64,000 bases of DNA from Bradyrhizobium sp. ISRA464 (GCF_029910095.1 NZ_CP094526.1:558001-622000); one strand, 5' to 3'; positions 52,887-62,910 are shown, counted from the first letter of the stretch. The notes: generated from the letters alone by a model not told the origin. Translations and numbers: made by a program.

Positions 52887-54077
52887 ATGTCGCGCCCGGC
52901 TTTGGAGGTTGCGGATATCTTCCGCAGCCATGGCCTAGCATGGCGTCAAGCCCATGCCGGTCATATCAGCCTCGACCAGATGAAGGTGATGTCGGCGATC
53001 GAGCGCTGCCGCACGGCGGCCCTCGGGGGCCACGTCGCGCGCTGCGCGGACTGCGCTTATACCACGATCGCCTACAACTCCTGCCGCAACCGGCACTGCC
53101 CGAAGTGCCAGGGCGCCGCCGCGAAGGACTGGCTTGCCGACCGCGAGGCCGAGCTGTTGCCGGTGCCGTACTATCACGTCGTGTTCACGCTGCCGGCGGC
53201 CATCGCCGACATCGCCTACCAGAACAAGGCCGTGGTCTACGATCTGCTGTTCAAGGTCTCGGCCGAGACCATGCTGACGATCGCCGCCGATCCGAAGCAT
53301 CTGGGTGGGCGGATCGGCGTCACCTCCGTGCTGCACACCTGGGGTTCGGCGCTGACCCATCACCCCCACGTGCACATGATCGTGCCGGGCGGCGGCATCT
53401 CGTCCGACGGCCAGCGCTGGGTGTCGTGCCGGCCGGGCTTCTTCCTGTCCGTGCGCGTGCTCTCCCGCCTGTTCCGGCGACTGTTCCTGGAGAAGCTTGT
53501 CGCCGCCCACCAAGCCGGCCGCCTCAGCTTCTTCGGCGACCACGCCCATCTCGCCGAGGCGCAATCCTTCGCGACTCATCTCGCCCCGCTGCGCACGGCC
53601 GAGTGGGTCGTCTATTCAAAGCGGCCGTTCGGCGGCCCTGAGGCGGTGCCGGCCTATCTGTCGCGCTACACCCATCGCGTGGCCATCGCCAACAGCCGAT
53701 TGATCGCCTGCGACGAGGGCGGCGTCACCTTCAAGTGGAAGGACTACCGCATCGAGGGCCGCGATCGATACAAGCAGATGACGCTCGCCACAGATGAGTT
53801 CATCCGCCGCTTCCTCATCCACGTGCTGCCAAAAGGCTTGCATCGCATCCGCCACTACGGCCTGTTCGCCAAAGGCGCTTGTGCCGCCAACGTCGCACGC
53901 GCCCGTGAGCTGCTCGCCGCTGCAAAACCTGAAGGCCAGCCTACCGCCGATCCCAGCAAGCCGAGCTGTCCATGCTGTGGCGGCTGCATGATCGTCATCG
54001 AGGTTTTCGCGCGCGGTGCAACGCCGCGGCATCGGCCGACAGCTCCAATGAACCGCATCAGGATCGACACCTCATGA
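52887..54077 (+). CDS. tnpA: IS91-family HUH transposase (copy 1)
   Basis: A 396-residue Y2-type HUH transposase. An N-terminal zinc-ribbon (CADC and CRNRHCPKCQG) is followed by the HUH motif HHPHVHMIVPGGG and the tyrosine region YLSRYTHRVAIANSRL. It ends with a second Cys cluster (PSCPCCGGCM). It lies 14 bases after the recombinase. IS91 elements move by rolling-circle transposition and can carry adjacent DNA. Confidence 0.93.
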   Translation: MSRPALEVADIFRSHGLAWRQAHAGHISLDQMKVMSAIERCRTAALGGHVARCADCAYTTIAYNSCRNRHCPKCQGAAAKDWLADREAELLPVPYYHVVFTLPAAIADIAYQNKAVVYDLLFKVSAETMLTIAADPKHLGGRIGVTSVLHTWGSALTHHPHVHMIVPGGGISSDGQRWVSCRPGFFLSVRVLSRLFRRLFLEKLVAAHQAGRLSFFGDHAHLAEAQSFATHLAPLRTAEWVVYSKRPFGGPEAVPAYLSRYTHRVAIANSRLIACDEGGVTFKWKDYRIEGRDRYKQMTLATDEFIRRFLIHVLPKGLHRIRHYGLFAKGACAANVARARELLAAAKPEGQPTADPSKPSCPCCGGCMIVIEVFARGATPRHRPTAPMNRIRIDTS

Positions 54078-54569
54078 TCACGTCTCAATCCTGCAAATCT
54101 GCTCGTCGTGCCCGCTGGCTCTCGACCGGCCACGGCAGAGCGCGCTCAGATTTCCCCCAGCCGTCGCAAATCGACGGACAAATTATGGAGTTCGATGCCA
54201 CCCGTGGCCCGTTCGTCAGCCGCTCAACCGTCGAACAACCCGCTGCATCGGCTCGATTCAAATCAGCCATCTCGCCCGCGGCGCTCAAATCCCCATAGTC
54301 CCGGCCGCACAGCCTTACGTTCCCTTACCCGCGGTTTCCTCCCTTGGAGGCTTTCGGACGCCGGCCGCCGAATGCGCGGCGCTGTCCCTCAAACGGCCGG
54401 CATCCGAAACCCTTCACATAAGCGGACATCAGCGAACTTCCCGAAAGCGGACGCGTTGTCGATTGCGGGGGACGTGAATCTAGCTTTGCCAAAGGGACAT
54501 AGCGCCCCGACAGTTGGTGTCACGGTTGCGCGCAGACGCATTCAATCTTGCTGGAAGGAGGATAGCGAG

Positions 54570-55481
54570 ATGACAGAACGAATTTCGTTGGAGGGAAAGG
54601 TCGCGGTTGTGACTGGCGCAGGTCGCGGGCTTGGGCGGGCCTACGTCGAACTTCTCGCCGAACGCGGCGCCCGGGTCGTTGTGAACGACCTGGGGACCGA
54701 GGTATCGGGGTTCGGGAAGGATTCCACGATCGCGGAACAGGTGGCCGATTGCATTCGATCCCGTGGAGGCGAGGCAATCGCGAATGACAGCAATGTTTCC
54801 ACCCCTGAAGGTGGCAGTGACCTGATCGCGACGACCATCGAGCATTTCGGGAGAATAGACCTCCTCGTGAACAACGCTGGTATTTGCGGAAGCCAGCTAT
54901 TCGAGGACGCCACCCTTGACGATTTCGATCACTATTGGCGGGTGCACCTCGGCGGGCCGGTTAACACGGTGAAGGCTGCCTGGCCGTATATGGTCGCACA
55001 GCGCTACGGGAAGATCATCTTCACGACGTCAGTCAGCGGCCTGTTTGGGTTACGTGGCCAAGCCACCTACGCTGCGGCCAAGTGCGCAGTAGTTGGATTG
55101 ATGCGCATTCTTGCAATTGAAGGCGCTGAGCATGGGATTCTCGTGAACACCATTTCGCCAGCCGGGTACACGAGGATGCACCCAGCGGCGGTTGCGGATC
55201 CCGCTTGGCTGAAGCAGAGCGAAGCCACAATGCCGGTTGAGGCTGTTGCGCCAGCGATCGTCTGGCTGGCAAGCGATAGTTGTTCGGAGACGAACAGGAT
55301 CTACAACGTGGAAGCCGGAGTAATCCAACGTATCGCTATCGTCATGGGACCTGGCTTCAACGATCCACATCTGACACCCGAGAGCATCGCCGAGAACTAC
55401 GCAAGGGTCGAATCGATCGAGGGCTTCTTCGAGCCGGGTCCGTTCGAGCCCGGTCAGATACCCGCAACGGCGAAGTCTTGA
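54570..55481 (+). CDS. SDR-family oxidoreductase carried between two IS91 copies
   Basis: A 303-residue short-chain dehydrogenase from the ATG at 54570, with AAGGAGG upstream. It has TGAGRGLG at 15-22, NNAG at 101-104, catalytic Ser about 154, Y167 and K171 (YAAAK). The N-terminal half resembles 3-hydroxyacyl-CoA dehydrogenases of the MFE-2 type (GRAYVELLAERGARVVVNDLG). A C-terminal extension of about 50 residues (GPGFNDPHLTPESIAENYARV) follows the core. Neither substrate nor cofactor preference is fixed by the sequence. It sits alone between the two IS91-family elements. Confidence 0.9.
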   Translation: MTERISLEGKVAVVTGAGRGLGRAYVELLAERGARVVVNDLGTEVSGFGKDSTIAEQVADCIRSRGGEAIANDSNVSTPEGGSDLIATTIEHFGRIDLLVNNAGICGSQLFEDATLDDFDHYWRVHLGGPVNTVKAAWPYMVAQRYGKIIFTTSVSGLFGLRGQATYAAAKCAVVGLMRILAIEGAEHGILVNTISPAGYTRMHPAAVADPAWLKQSEATMPVEAVAPAIVWLASDSCSETNRIYNVEAGVIQRIAIVMGPGFNDPHLTPESIAENYARVESIEGFFEPGPFEPGQIPATAKS

Positions 55482-55618
55482 GGAACGAGGTTACGTCATG
55501 GCGACGTTCGACTCTGGCAGACAGCGTTACTCTAGGAACTTCTACGCAAGTCATCAGCGGCCGCTCCAGCGGCGGAGCTACACTGGCCGCCCAAGCAGAC
55601 CTGCTGAAGGTCAGCTAA

Positions 55619-55707
55619 GGGGTCAAAGGCCGTCGATTGCGGCTAAGCCCTGCGATGTCCGCTTTACCCTCGAAGGGCGACGTGGAGGGCATGTCGGTCT
55701 TGGGCCA
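55619..55707 (+). repeat. Dispersed ~100-bp repeat, copy D, adjoining the second IS91-family element
   Basis: The copy begins GGGGTCAAAGGCCGTCGAT and ends CTTGGGCCA. The IS91-family copy 2 begins at the same place in this copy as copy 1 does in repeat C. Confidence 0.7.
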
Positions 55708-55832
55708 TAGGACTAAACCGCTCGCGCGGTAGGGCGCTGGGGCTGGCGACGCAGCCAAGACGATAGCGCGACGGGGCGTCCTGTTTTGAGATGAGGGGTT
55801 CGCAACCTTCACTCAAAACAGGAGCATCCCCA

Positions 55833-56711
55833 ATGACCAAGCAGGCCATCAGTCCGTTGCGCCAGCGCATGATCGAAGACATGGCGATCCGCAAGTTCGC
55901 GCCCAAGACCCAACACGACTACGTGCAAAGGGTCAAGGACTTCGCGGTATTCCTCGGCCGCTCGCCCGACCTGGCCCAGTCGGAGGACGTGCGCGGCTTT
56001 CGGCTGCATCTGGCGTCGAACGGCGCCGGCGCGCCAAAGATCAACGCCACCGTCTCGGCGCTGCGGTTCTTCTTCAATGTGACGCTCGATCGGCCCGAGC
56101 TTGCCAAGCACCTGTCGTTCATGCACGAGCCACGCAAGGTTCCGGTTGTTCTCAGCCCGGAAGAGGTTGCGCGCTTTCTGGAGGCGGCGCCGAGCATCAA
56201 ATACAAGGCGGCGCTCAGTGTCGCTTACGGTGCAGGGTTGCGTGTCTCTGAGGTCGTCGCGTTGAAGGTATCCGACATCGATTCCGAACGCATGATGCTG
56301 CGCGTCGAGCAGGGCAAAGGCCGCAAGGATCGCCACGCGATGCTTTCCCCTGTGCTGCTCGAACTTCTGCGCGATTGGTACCGCATTTCCCGCCCGCAGG
56401 GCTGGCTGTTTCCGGGACTGAAGCCGGCCAGCCCGATGACGACGCGCCAGCTCACGCGCGCCTGCCACGCGGCGGCCCACATGGCCGAGATCGCCAAGCG
56501 GGTGACGCCGCACACCCTGCGCCACAGCTTCGCGACCCACCTGCTCGAGCAGAACATTGATATTCGGGTGATCCAGGTCCTGTTGGGCCACGCCAAGCTC
56601 GAGACCACGGCGCTCTATACCCGCGTCGCCACCAACACCATCCGCGAGGTCATGAGCCCGCTGGATCACCTCACCCCGCTCCGCGCCAAGCGAGACGAGC
56701 CGCCTGCCTGA
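55833..56711 (+). CDS. Tyrosine recombinase of the IS91-family element (copy 2)
   Basis: It has the same sequence as the recombinase at 51994-52872, with the same start after AGGAG and the same catalytic blocks. A complete second copy, also in frame. Confidence 0.9.
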   Translation: MTKQAISPLRQRMIEDMAIRKFAPKTQHDYVQRVKDFAVFLGRSPDLAQSEDVRGFRLHLASNGAGAPKINATVSALRFFFNVTLDRPELAKHLSFMHEPRKVPVVLSPEEVARFLEAAPSIKYKAALSVAYGAGLRVSEVVALKVSDIDSERMMLRVEQGKGRKDRHAMLSPVLLELLRDWYRISRPQGWLFPGLKPASPMTTRQLTRACHAAAHMAEIAKRVTPHTLRHSFATHLLEQNIDIRVIQVLLGHAKLETTALYTRVATNTIREVMSPLDHLTPLRAKRDEPPA

Positions 56712-56725
56712 CGCGCAGGCCGCGC

Positions 56726-57916
56726 ATGTCGCGCCCGGCTTTGGAGGTTGCGGATATCTTCCGCAGCCATGGCCTAGCATGGCGTCAAGCCCATGCCGGT
56801 CATATCAGCCTCGACCAGATGAAGGTGATGTCGGCGATCGAGCGCTGCCGCACGGCGGCCCTCGGGGGCCACGTCGCGCGCTGCGCGGACTGCGCTTATA
56901 CCACGATCGCCTACAACTCCTGCCGCAACCGGCACTGCCCGAAGTGCCAGGGCGCCGCCGCGAAGGACTGGCTTGCCGACCGCGAGGCCGAGCTGTTGCC
57001 GGTGCCGTACTATCACGTCGTGTTCACGCTGCCGGCGGCCATCGCCGACATCGCCTACCAGAACAAGGCCGTGGTCTACGATCTGCTGTTCAAGGTCTCG
57101 GCCGAGACCATGCTGACGATCGCCGCCGATCCGAAGCATCTGGGTGGGCGGATCGGCGTCACCTCCGTGCTGCACACCTGGGGTTCGGCGCTGACCCATC
57201 ACCCCCACGTGCACATGATCGTGCCGGGCGGCGGCATCTCGTCCGACGGCCAGCGCTGGGTGTCGTGCCGGCCGGGCTTCTTCCTGTCCGTGCGCGTGCT
57301 CTCCCGCCTGTTCCGGCGACTGTTCCTGGAGAAGCTTGTCGCCGCCCACCAAGCCGGCCGCCTCAGCTTCTTCGGCGACCACGCCCATCTCGCCGAGGCG
57401 CAATCCTTCGCGACTCATCTCGCCCCGCTGCGCACGGCCGAGTGGGTCGTCTATTCAAAGCGGCCGTTCGGCGGCCCTGAGGCGGTGCCGGCCTATCTGT
57501 CGCGCTACACCCATCGCGTGGCCATCGCCAACAGCCGATTGATCGCCTGCGACGAGGGCGGCGTCACCTTCAAGTGGAAGGACTACCGCATCGAGGGCCG
57601 CGATCGATACAAGCAGATGACGCTCGCCACAGATGAGTTCATCCGCCGCTTCCTCATCCACGTGCTGCCAAAAGGCTTGCATCGCATCCGCCACTACGGC
57701 CTGTTCGCCAAAGGCGCTTGTGCCGCCAACGTCGCACGCGCCCGTGAGCTGCTCGCCGCTGCAAAACCTGAAGGCCAGCCTACCGCCGATCCCAGCAAGC
57801 CGAGCTGTCCATGCTGTGGCGGCTGCATGATCGTCATCGAGGTTTTCGCGCGCGGTGCAACGCCGCGGCATCGGCCGACAGCTCCAATGAACCGCATCAG
57901 GATCGACACCTCATGA
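56726..57916 (+). CDS. tnpA: IS91-family HUH transposase (copy 2)
   Basis: It has the same sequence as the transposase at 52887-54077. The HUH and Tyr motifs are intact, so either copy may drive movement of the pair. Confidence 0.92.
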   Translation: MSRPALEVADIFRSHGLAWRQAHAGHISLDQMKVMSAIERCRTAALGGHVARCADCAYTTIAYNSCRNRHCPKCQGAAAKDWLADREAELLPVPYYHVVFTLPAAIADIAYQNKAVVYDLLFKVSAETMLTIAADPKHLGGRIGVTSVLHTWGSALTHHPHVHMIVPGGGISSDGQRWVSCRPGFFLSVRVLSRLFRRLFLEKLVAAHQAGRLSFFGDHAHLAEAQSFATHLAPLRTAEWVVYSKRPFGGPEAVPAYLSRYTHRVAIANSRLIACDEGGVTFKWKDYRIEGRDRYKQMTLATDEFIRRFLIHVLPKGLHRIRHYGLFAKGACAANVARARELLAAAKPEGQPTADPSKPSCPCCGGCMIVIEVFARGATPRHRPTAPMNRIRIDTS

Positions 57917-58257
57917 TCACGTCTCAATCCTGCAAATCTGCTCGTCGTGCCCGCTGGCTCTCGACCGGCCACGGCAGAGCGCGCTCAGATTTCCCCCAGC
58001 CGTCGCAAATCGACGGACAAATTATGGAGTTCGATGCCACCCGTGGCCCGTTCGTCAGCCGCTCAACCGTCGAACAACCCGCTGCATCGGCTCGATTCAA
58101 ATCAGCCATCTCGCCCGCGGCGCTCAAATCCCCATAGTCCCGGCCGCACAGCCTTACGTTCCCTTACCCGCGGTTTCCTCCCTTGGAGGCTTTCGGACGC
58201 CGGCCGCCGAATGCGCGGCGCTGTCCCTCAAACGGCCGGCATCCGAAACCCTTCACA

Positions 58258-58738
58258 AAAGCGGGCAATGACGTAGCAGATTACACCACCTGAAAAACCT
58301 CCAGTCTTCGCGCGTTTTGCGGCGAGCGAGCCGCTGGCAATCGCGCAGATGCGGTTCAACCAGCCATATTTTTCCGAGCTCGTCTCGAAATAGGGTGTGG
58401 CCCGGAAATAGTCCGTCCCCGGGTCAACGGTTTCGTTGCGATGCAAGCGGTCCAAGACATCTTTCGGAACGTGGCGAAGGCCCTTCCAGTGCATATAAAT
58501 TTGATGCTTGTCGTCGGTCTCGAGCATCAGCCGCACTTCGATATCCAACACGTCGTCGCAGCGCAGAAGCGTCCATGCGCCACCCCCCCGGCAATACCAC
58601 GCCCTTGAGCTTTGGGCCTTCGAAGCTGCCGGTATTGAGCCTTGCGATGCGCCGGATGCCATAAGGCGTGTCACCTAGAATCGAGATTTCAAAATCCAGG
58701 TCGATGGTGAAAAGAAACTCGGTCTTGATCTCGGGCAT
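58258..58738 (-). pseudogene. DUF3237-family protein, frameshifted and cut at its 3' end
   Basis: The minus strand starts MPEIKTEFLFTIDLDFEISILGDTPYGIRRIARLNTGSFEGPKL, a DUF3237 N-terminus. After LPGG the frame is lost in a run of seven G bases near 58585; six would keep the frame. The rest (GAWTLLRCDDVLDIEVRLML through TDYFRATPYFETSSEKYGWLNRICAIASG) continues one frame over. The C-terminus runs into the IS91-family element at 58257. The substrate of DUF3237 proteins is unknown. Confidence 0.75.
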
Positions 58739-58850
58739 GGGTTCCGTTCCCAGGACGTGCCACTATGGACCATATAGACTATTGCAGCGAAGAAGCCGGC
58801 CATTGTCGGATGTCGCTGCGCTCATTCATTTTGAGTCAAACGTCCGCTGA

Positions 58851-58920
58851 GTATCAAAAGCCGTCGATGACGGCCGAGCCCAGCAATTTCCGCTTGTCCT
58901 CTGGCCGCGACGTTCATGAA
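58851..58920 (+). repeat. Dispersed ~100-bp repeat, copy E, shortened
   Basis: The copy begins ATCAAAAGCCGTCGATGACG. It lacks the GTCGGCCTTGGGCCA end and stops near the P450 stop codon. Confidence 0.6.
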
Positions 58921-58928
58921 TGCTCGCC

Positions 58929-60311
58929 CTACGCCGGCTTCACGATCACCTTCAACCCGTCGCGCGGCTTCGGAATCGGCCACATCTGCCAATCGGCCTT
59001 GTAGCCCGCCGGCAGCGACACATCGAGATTCTGCACGAAGTGGCGGGCAAAGCACTTCGCCTGCATGTTGGCGAAGTGCAGGCCGAGGCACATATGCGCG
59101 CCGCCGCCGAACGGCACCCAGGCGAAGCGGTGGCGGCCGCGCTGCGCCTCCTCGGTGAAGCGCAGCGGGTCGAATCTTTCTGGCTCCGGCCAGATGTCCT
59201 TCATGTGATGCGTGAACAGCGGATTGACGCCGACCATGGTGCCGGCGGGGATCGCATATCCCCTGAAGGAGAAATCGCGCACCGCGCGTCGCGGCATCGA
59301 CGGCACCGGCGGCTTCAGCCGCAGCGCTTCCTTGAACGCCATCTCCGACAGCGGCATCGCGTTGAGATGCTCGAGGCTGGTCGGCTGATCCGCCGCGATT
59401 CCGAGCGCGGCGACCTCGTCGCGCAGCTTCTGCTGCCATTGCGGATGCGCGGCGAGTTCGCCGACGAACGAGGTCAATGACGAGGTCAGCGTGTCGTGCG
59501 CCGCCATCATCAGGAAGCTCATGTGGTCGATGATGTCCTGCTCGGAGAGCAGCGCGCCGTCGTCATGCTTCAGTTGGCACAGTTGCGAGAACAGGTCGTT
59601 GCCGCCGCCGCGGGCGCGCCGGATCGGAATCTGCTCGGCGAAATAGGCGACGATGCGCCTGCGGCCTTTGACCCCGCGCGCCATTTGCGTGCCCGGCAAG
59701 GGCTTGCGGATCGGCGCCACTGCCGCAGCCACCATGTCGACGAAGGCGCGGTTGATCTCGTCGACCTCGGGGCCGATGTCGGCGCCGAGGAACGAGGTCG
59801 CTGCGAGGTCGAGCGTCAGCTGCTTCATCGCCGGATAGATCAGCATCTCCCCTCGTTTCGTCTTCCACTGCGCCACGCGCGCAGCGATCCCCTTGTCGAG
59901 CTCGGTGAAATACGATTTCATCGGCTCGCTTTTGAAGGCGACCGACAGCGCGCGGCGATGCAAGCGGTGCTCCTCGAAATCGCGCAGCATCAGCCCGCGC
60001 GGAAACAGCAGGCCGAGGATGCGGCCCCAGCCATGTTCGGATGAGAACTGCTTGGCCTGGTCGAACATCACGAGCTCATTGGCCTCGGGTCCGAGCAGCA
60101 CGATGCTGGTCTCGCCGAACAGATGGCTGCGGTAGCACAGGCCGTATTTCGCGGCGTTCTTTTCGATATGACCCTTCGGGTCGGCGAGCACTTCCAGCGT
60201 CTTGCCGATGATGGGCCAGCCCTCGTCGCCCGGGATATGCCTCAGCGAGTTACGCTTCGGCGGTGTGAGCGCGTAGGGGGTAGGTGCCACATTCTGCATC
60301 GACATGGCCAT
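58929..60311 (-). CDS. Cytochrome P450 (CYP120-like)
   Basis: A 460-residue P450. The I-helix has AAHDTLTSS at 270-278, the K-helix ExxR is E328-A-L-R331, and the haem loop FAWVPFGGGAHMCLG gives the Cys ligand at 408. The N-terminus is soluble (no membrane helix). The closest group by eye is CYP120-type bacterial P450s that oxidise retinoids or lipids, but the substrate is not fixed. No redox partner gene is adjacent. Confidence 0.92.
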   Translation of the reverse strand: MAMSMQNVAPTPYALTPPKRNSLRHIPGDEGWPIIGKTLEVLADPKGHIEKNAAKYGLCYRSHLFGETSIVLLGPEANELVMFDQAKQFSSEHGWGRILGLLFPRGLMLRDFEEHRLHRRALSVAFKSEPMKSYFTELDKGIAARVAQWKTKRGEMLIYPAMKQLTLDLAATSFLGADIGPEVDEINRAFVDMVAAAVAPIRKPLPGTQMARGVKGRRRIVAYFAEQIPIRRARGGGNDLFSQLCQLKHDDGALLSEQDIIDHMSFLMMAAHDTLTSSLTSFVGELAAHPQWQQKLRDEVAALGIAADQPTSLEHLNAMPLSEMAFKEALRLKPPVPSMPRRAVRDFSFRGYAIPAGTMVGVNPLFTHHMKDIWPEPERFDPLRFTEEAQRGRHRFAWVPFGGGAHMCLGLHFANMQAKCFARHFVQNLDVSLPAGYKADWQMWPIPKPRDGLKVIVKPA

Positions 60312-61432
60312 TGCTCCGATTGGGACGCCATCGTCTGGAAACGGTCGGACAAGGTGGAAACCCGTCGTCCGAAAATCATCATGCTCGAGAAATAGGTTTG
60401 GTCAGTAAATAACCCTTTGCCTCTCCCGCATCAGCTTCCGCCTCGTGCGGGAGGCCGCGCAGGGCTGTGCCAGTCTAGCCGAAAACGACGCCTGCGCGGG
60501 GAGAAAACAGCGACGCCGGCGGCATTCCTGCGGATTTGTGATCGCACAGTCATTGGCTCTTACCTCTGCTGGGTCCGCCGCGATCCAGGCGCGCAGATCA
60601 GACCGACGATCACGATGCCCGGTCCGGACGAGCCGAAGAATGTGCTCTTCGTCACAACAGTCTCTAGTCTCTTCGTCGTCTGGGAATGGGGACGAGGGGT
60701 GCGACAAATTAACCCGACGGGCAATTTTCCGCTTCGCGATTGACCCAACTCAGATGTTCAATCCCCCCGTCTCACCCGATTGAGGGGCGCGTCGCGATCG
60801 TCACGAGTGTTGCGGTGAGATGCGGTGGACGCGGATGTCACGACCGACGAGCGTGGCTGAAGCGGACGGTGAAGTCGTGTGGTCTCGACGCCCCAGTGGC
60901 AGGTGTCTCCTCGCAAGATGCGAAGCATCTTTGTGAAGACGGTGACAAAAAAGCCAAGTCTCGCCGGGGAGAGCACGAAGTAAGCCGTAAACCATCGCGC
61001 AGGGAAAGCCGGAGTGTTTTCCGGTTTCACCTGTGGTCCTACCCCTGTGCTTTTTCACCGCACAGGGCCCATGGGTGCGATCGGCACCCGGCTTTCCCTG
61101 CGCCCTCTGTTCGATAGACGGGCGAAGATCGATGAAAACCTCGGACACGTCGTGCCGCGAGAATGCGGATGTATGACCCACAGGCCGTGCAACACATTCA
61201 GTGTCGTCCTGGCGAAAGCCAGGACCCATTACCACAGATGTCAGTTGTCGCGCGACGCTGGGCCAAGATCGCGTTCATCACCAAGTGCGGTGGTTATAGG
61301 TCCTGGCTTTCGCCAGGACGACGAACGAGGAGCCCCGCTCACAACGCAGGCCACGGCGTATGTGTCCCGGCCTTCGCCGGAACGACAGTCGTGGATGCGG
61401 CGCGACGCTCATGCGTCAACGAACGCCTGGCC
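60312..61432. repeat. Long gene-free gap filled with Bradyrhizobium-type repeats
   Basis: Over 1 kb with no supported gene. A complex repeat of about 370 bases lies at about 60760-61130; it contains a section that reads like the end of over-annotated short proteins in this genus. Two inverted copies of GTCCTGGCGAAAGCCAGGAC follow at 61206-61225 and 61310-61329, and a CCGGCCTTCGCCGG palindrome lies near 61369. These resemble dispersed intergenic palindromes of Bradyrhizobium. Confidence 0.55.
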
Positions 61433-62674
61433 TCACGCCTTCTGCTTGGCGGCCGCCTTCTGCAGGTCCGGCGCATTCACCGCGGGGATGGCGACGCGGC
61501 CGGGGCCGGTCTGTTGAAGAGCGGCGGCGGCCTTGTCGTTCTCCATGATCTTGGCCATCACCGCTTGCCCTGCACGCTCGAACACCGCGCGATTGTCGAT
61601 CAGGAACTGGCGCGACTTGCGCAGGCCATCGATATAGCCGTTGATCTCCGGAATCACGTAGCGCGCGACCAGGTCCCAGCTGCGGCGCGTGTTCTCGGGG
61701 TTGGCCCAGTCATGGGCGAAGCCCACGATGGTGCCGACGCCGCCGGACACCTGCACGAGATTCTTGATCATCCTCACGAGATCATCCGGTGTGCCGATGG
61801 TGGAGGCGGCGCCGTCGACAAAGGCGGTCTTGTCGACGGCTTCGTCCGGCGAGGAGAACGCGGTCAGGCCCGGCCGCATCAACGTGCCGACATTGTACTC
61901 ATTGTGCCAGCGCATCAGGCCGGCGCCAGCCTCGCGCCGCGCCTGCTCGCGGGTCTCGGCGATGTGCCACGACAGCAGCACGCGCCAGTTCGAACGGCTC
62001 ACGGTGGTACCGGCCTTCTTGGCGGCGTCCTCGGCGAACTGCCATTGCTGCGGCAGCGCCATCAGGCCCTGAGTCGACATCGAGCCAAGCGAAATGATGC
62101 CGATGCCGTATTTGCCGGCGAGCGTCATGCCCGACGGAGAGATCTGCGAGGCCACCACGAACGGCATGTCCTCCTGCAGCGGCAGGATCTGCAGCGCGGC
62201 GTCGTGCATCTCGAACCAGTCGCTCTTCGCCGTGACGCGCTCGCCGTTGAACAGGCGGCGGATCACCGCGATCGCCTCGTCCTGGCGGTCGCGCTGCGTC
62301 ATCGGGTCGATGCCGAGCGTGTGGGCGTCGGAGGCGAGCGCGCCGGGGCCGGAGCCGAAGATGGCGCGGCCGCCGGTCATGTGGTCGAGCTGCACCATGC
62401 GCTGCGCGACGTTGAATGGGTGGTGATAGGGCAGCGAGATCACGCCGGTGCCGAGCTTGATGCGCTTGGTCCGCTCGCCGGCGGCGGCCAGGAACATCTC
62501 CGGCGACGCGATCGTCTCCCAGCCCGAGGAATGGTGCTCGCCGCACCAGAACTCGTCATAGCCGAGGTCGTCGAGCTGCTCGACAAAATCGAGGTCGCGG
62601 CGGAATTGCAGCATCGGATGCTCGCCGATCGGGTGATGCGGGGCGAGGAAGGCTCCGAACTTGAGGCGCGCCAT
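61433..62674 (-). CDS. LLM-class flavin-dependent oxidoreductase
   Basis: A 413-residue luciferase-like monooxygenase starting MARLKFGAFLAPHHPIGEHP. It has GYDEFWCGEHHSSGWE (a pocket His/Glu region), TGVISLPYHHPFNVAQRMVQLDHMTGGRAIFGSGPGAL, and VASQISPSGMTLAGKYGIG. The N-terminal pattern is close to limonene-monooxygenase-type LLM proteins. It uses FMNH2 or F420; the substrate is not known. The gene is divergent from an MFS transporter at 62911. Confidence 0.9.
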   Translation of the reverse strand: MARLKFGAFLAPHHPIGEHPMLQFRRDLDFVEQLDDLGYDEFWCGEHHSSGWETIASPEMFLAAAGERTKRIKLGTGVISLPYHHPFNVAQRMVQLDHMTGGRAIFGSGPGALASDAHTLGIDPMTQRDRQDEAIAVIRRLFNGERVTAKSDWFEMHDAALQILPLQEDMPFVVASQISPSGMTLAGKYGIGIISLGSMSTQGLMALPQQWQFAEDAAKKAGTTVSRSNWRVLLSWHIAETREQARREAGAGLMRWHNEYNVGTLMRPGLTAFSSPDEAVDKTAFVDGAASTIGTPDDLVRMIKNLVQVSGGVGTIVGFAHDWANPENTRRSWDLVARYVIPEINGYIDGLRKSRQFLIDNRAVFERAGQAVMAKIMENDKAAAALQQTGPGRVAIPAVNAPDLQKAAAKQKA

Positions 62675-62910
62675 AGGTCGTTCTCTCCGGCTTATTTGTT
62701 ATCGGGGGCTTTCGGTCAACCTACGGGGTGGGCCGGGGCATGGCAATGCTTGGGGGCTGCAGCGCCCGCATGGTTGTTGCGCAAATCGGCGGCGCTTGCC
62801 GCCGTCCGGAATGTTTCCCAGCGCGTCAACACAAGTTGGCCCCCGAGGCCGAACTCCCGTGATCCGTTTCTTACCTCGGAGGTAATCGAACGGATGACCG
62901 GAATCTGCTG

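Larger units (their letters stand above)
51860..54418 (+). mobile_element. IS91-family element, copy 1
   Basis: A 2559-bp segment identical, as far as I can see by eye, to 55699-58257. It encodes a tyrosine recombinase and an IS91-type HUH transposase. It lies in the same orientation as copy 2 and has no inverted repeats, as usual for IS91. The left limit is at a CTTG in repeat copy C; the right limit is set where the two copies diverge after CCCTTCACA. Confidence 0.88.
55699..58257 (+). mobile_element. IS91-family element, copy 2
   Basis: A second copy, identical by eye to 51860-54418, in direct orientation. Its right end has cut into the end of a DUF3237-type gene. The near-perfect identity suggests recent duplication or gene conversion. 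Confidence 0.88.

Noticed and set aside
52935..53579. Minus-strand frame inside the IS91-family element (and its duplicate in copy 2)
   Set aside because: Antisense to the HUH transposase.
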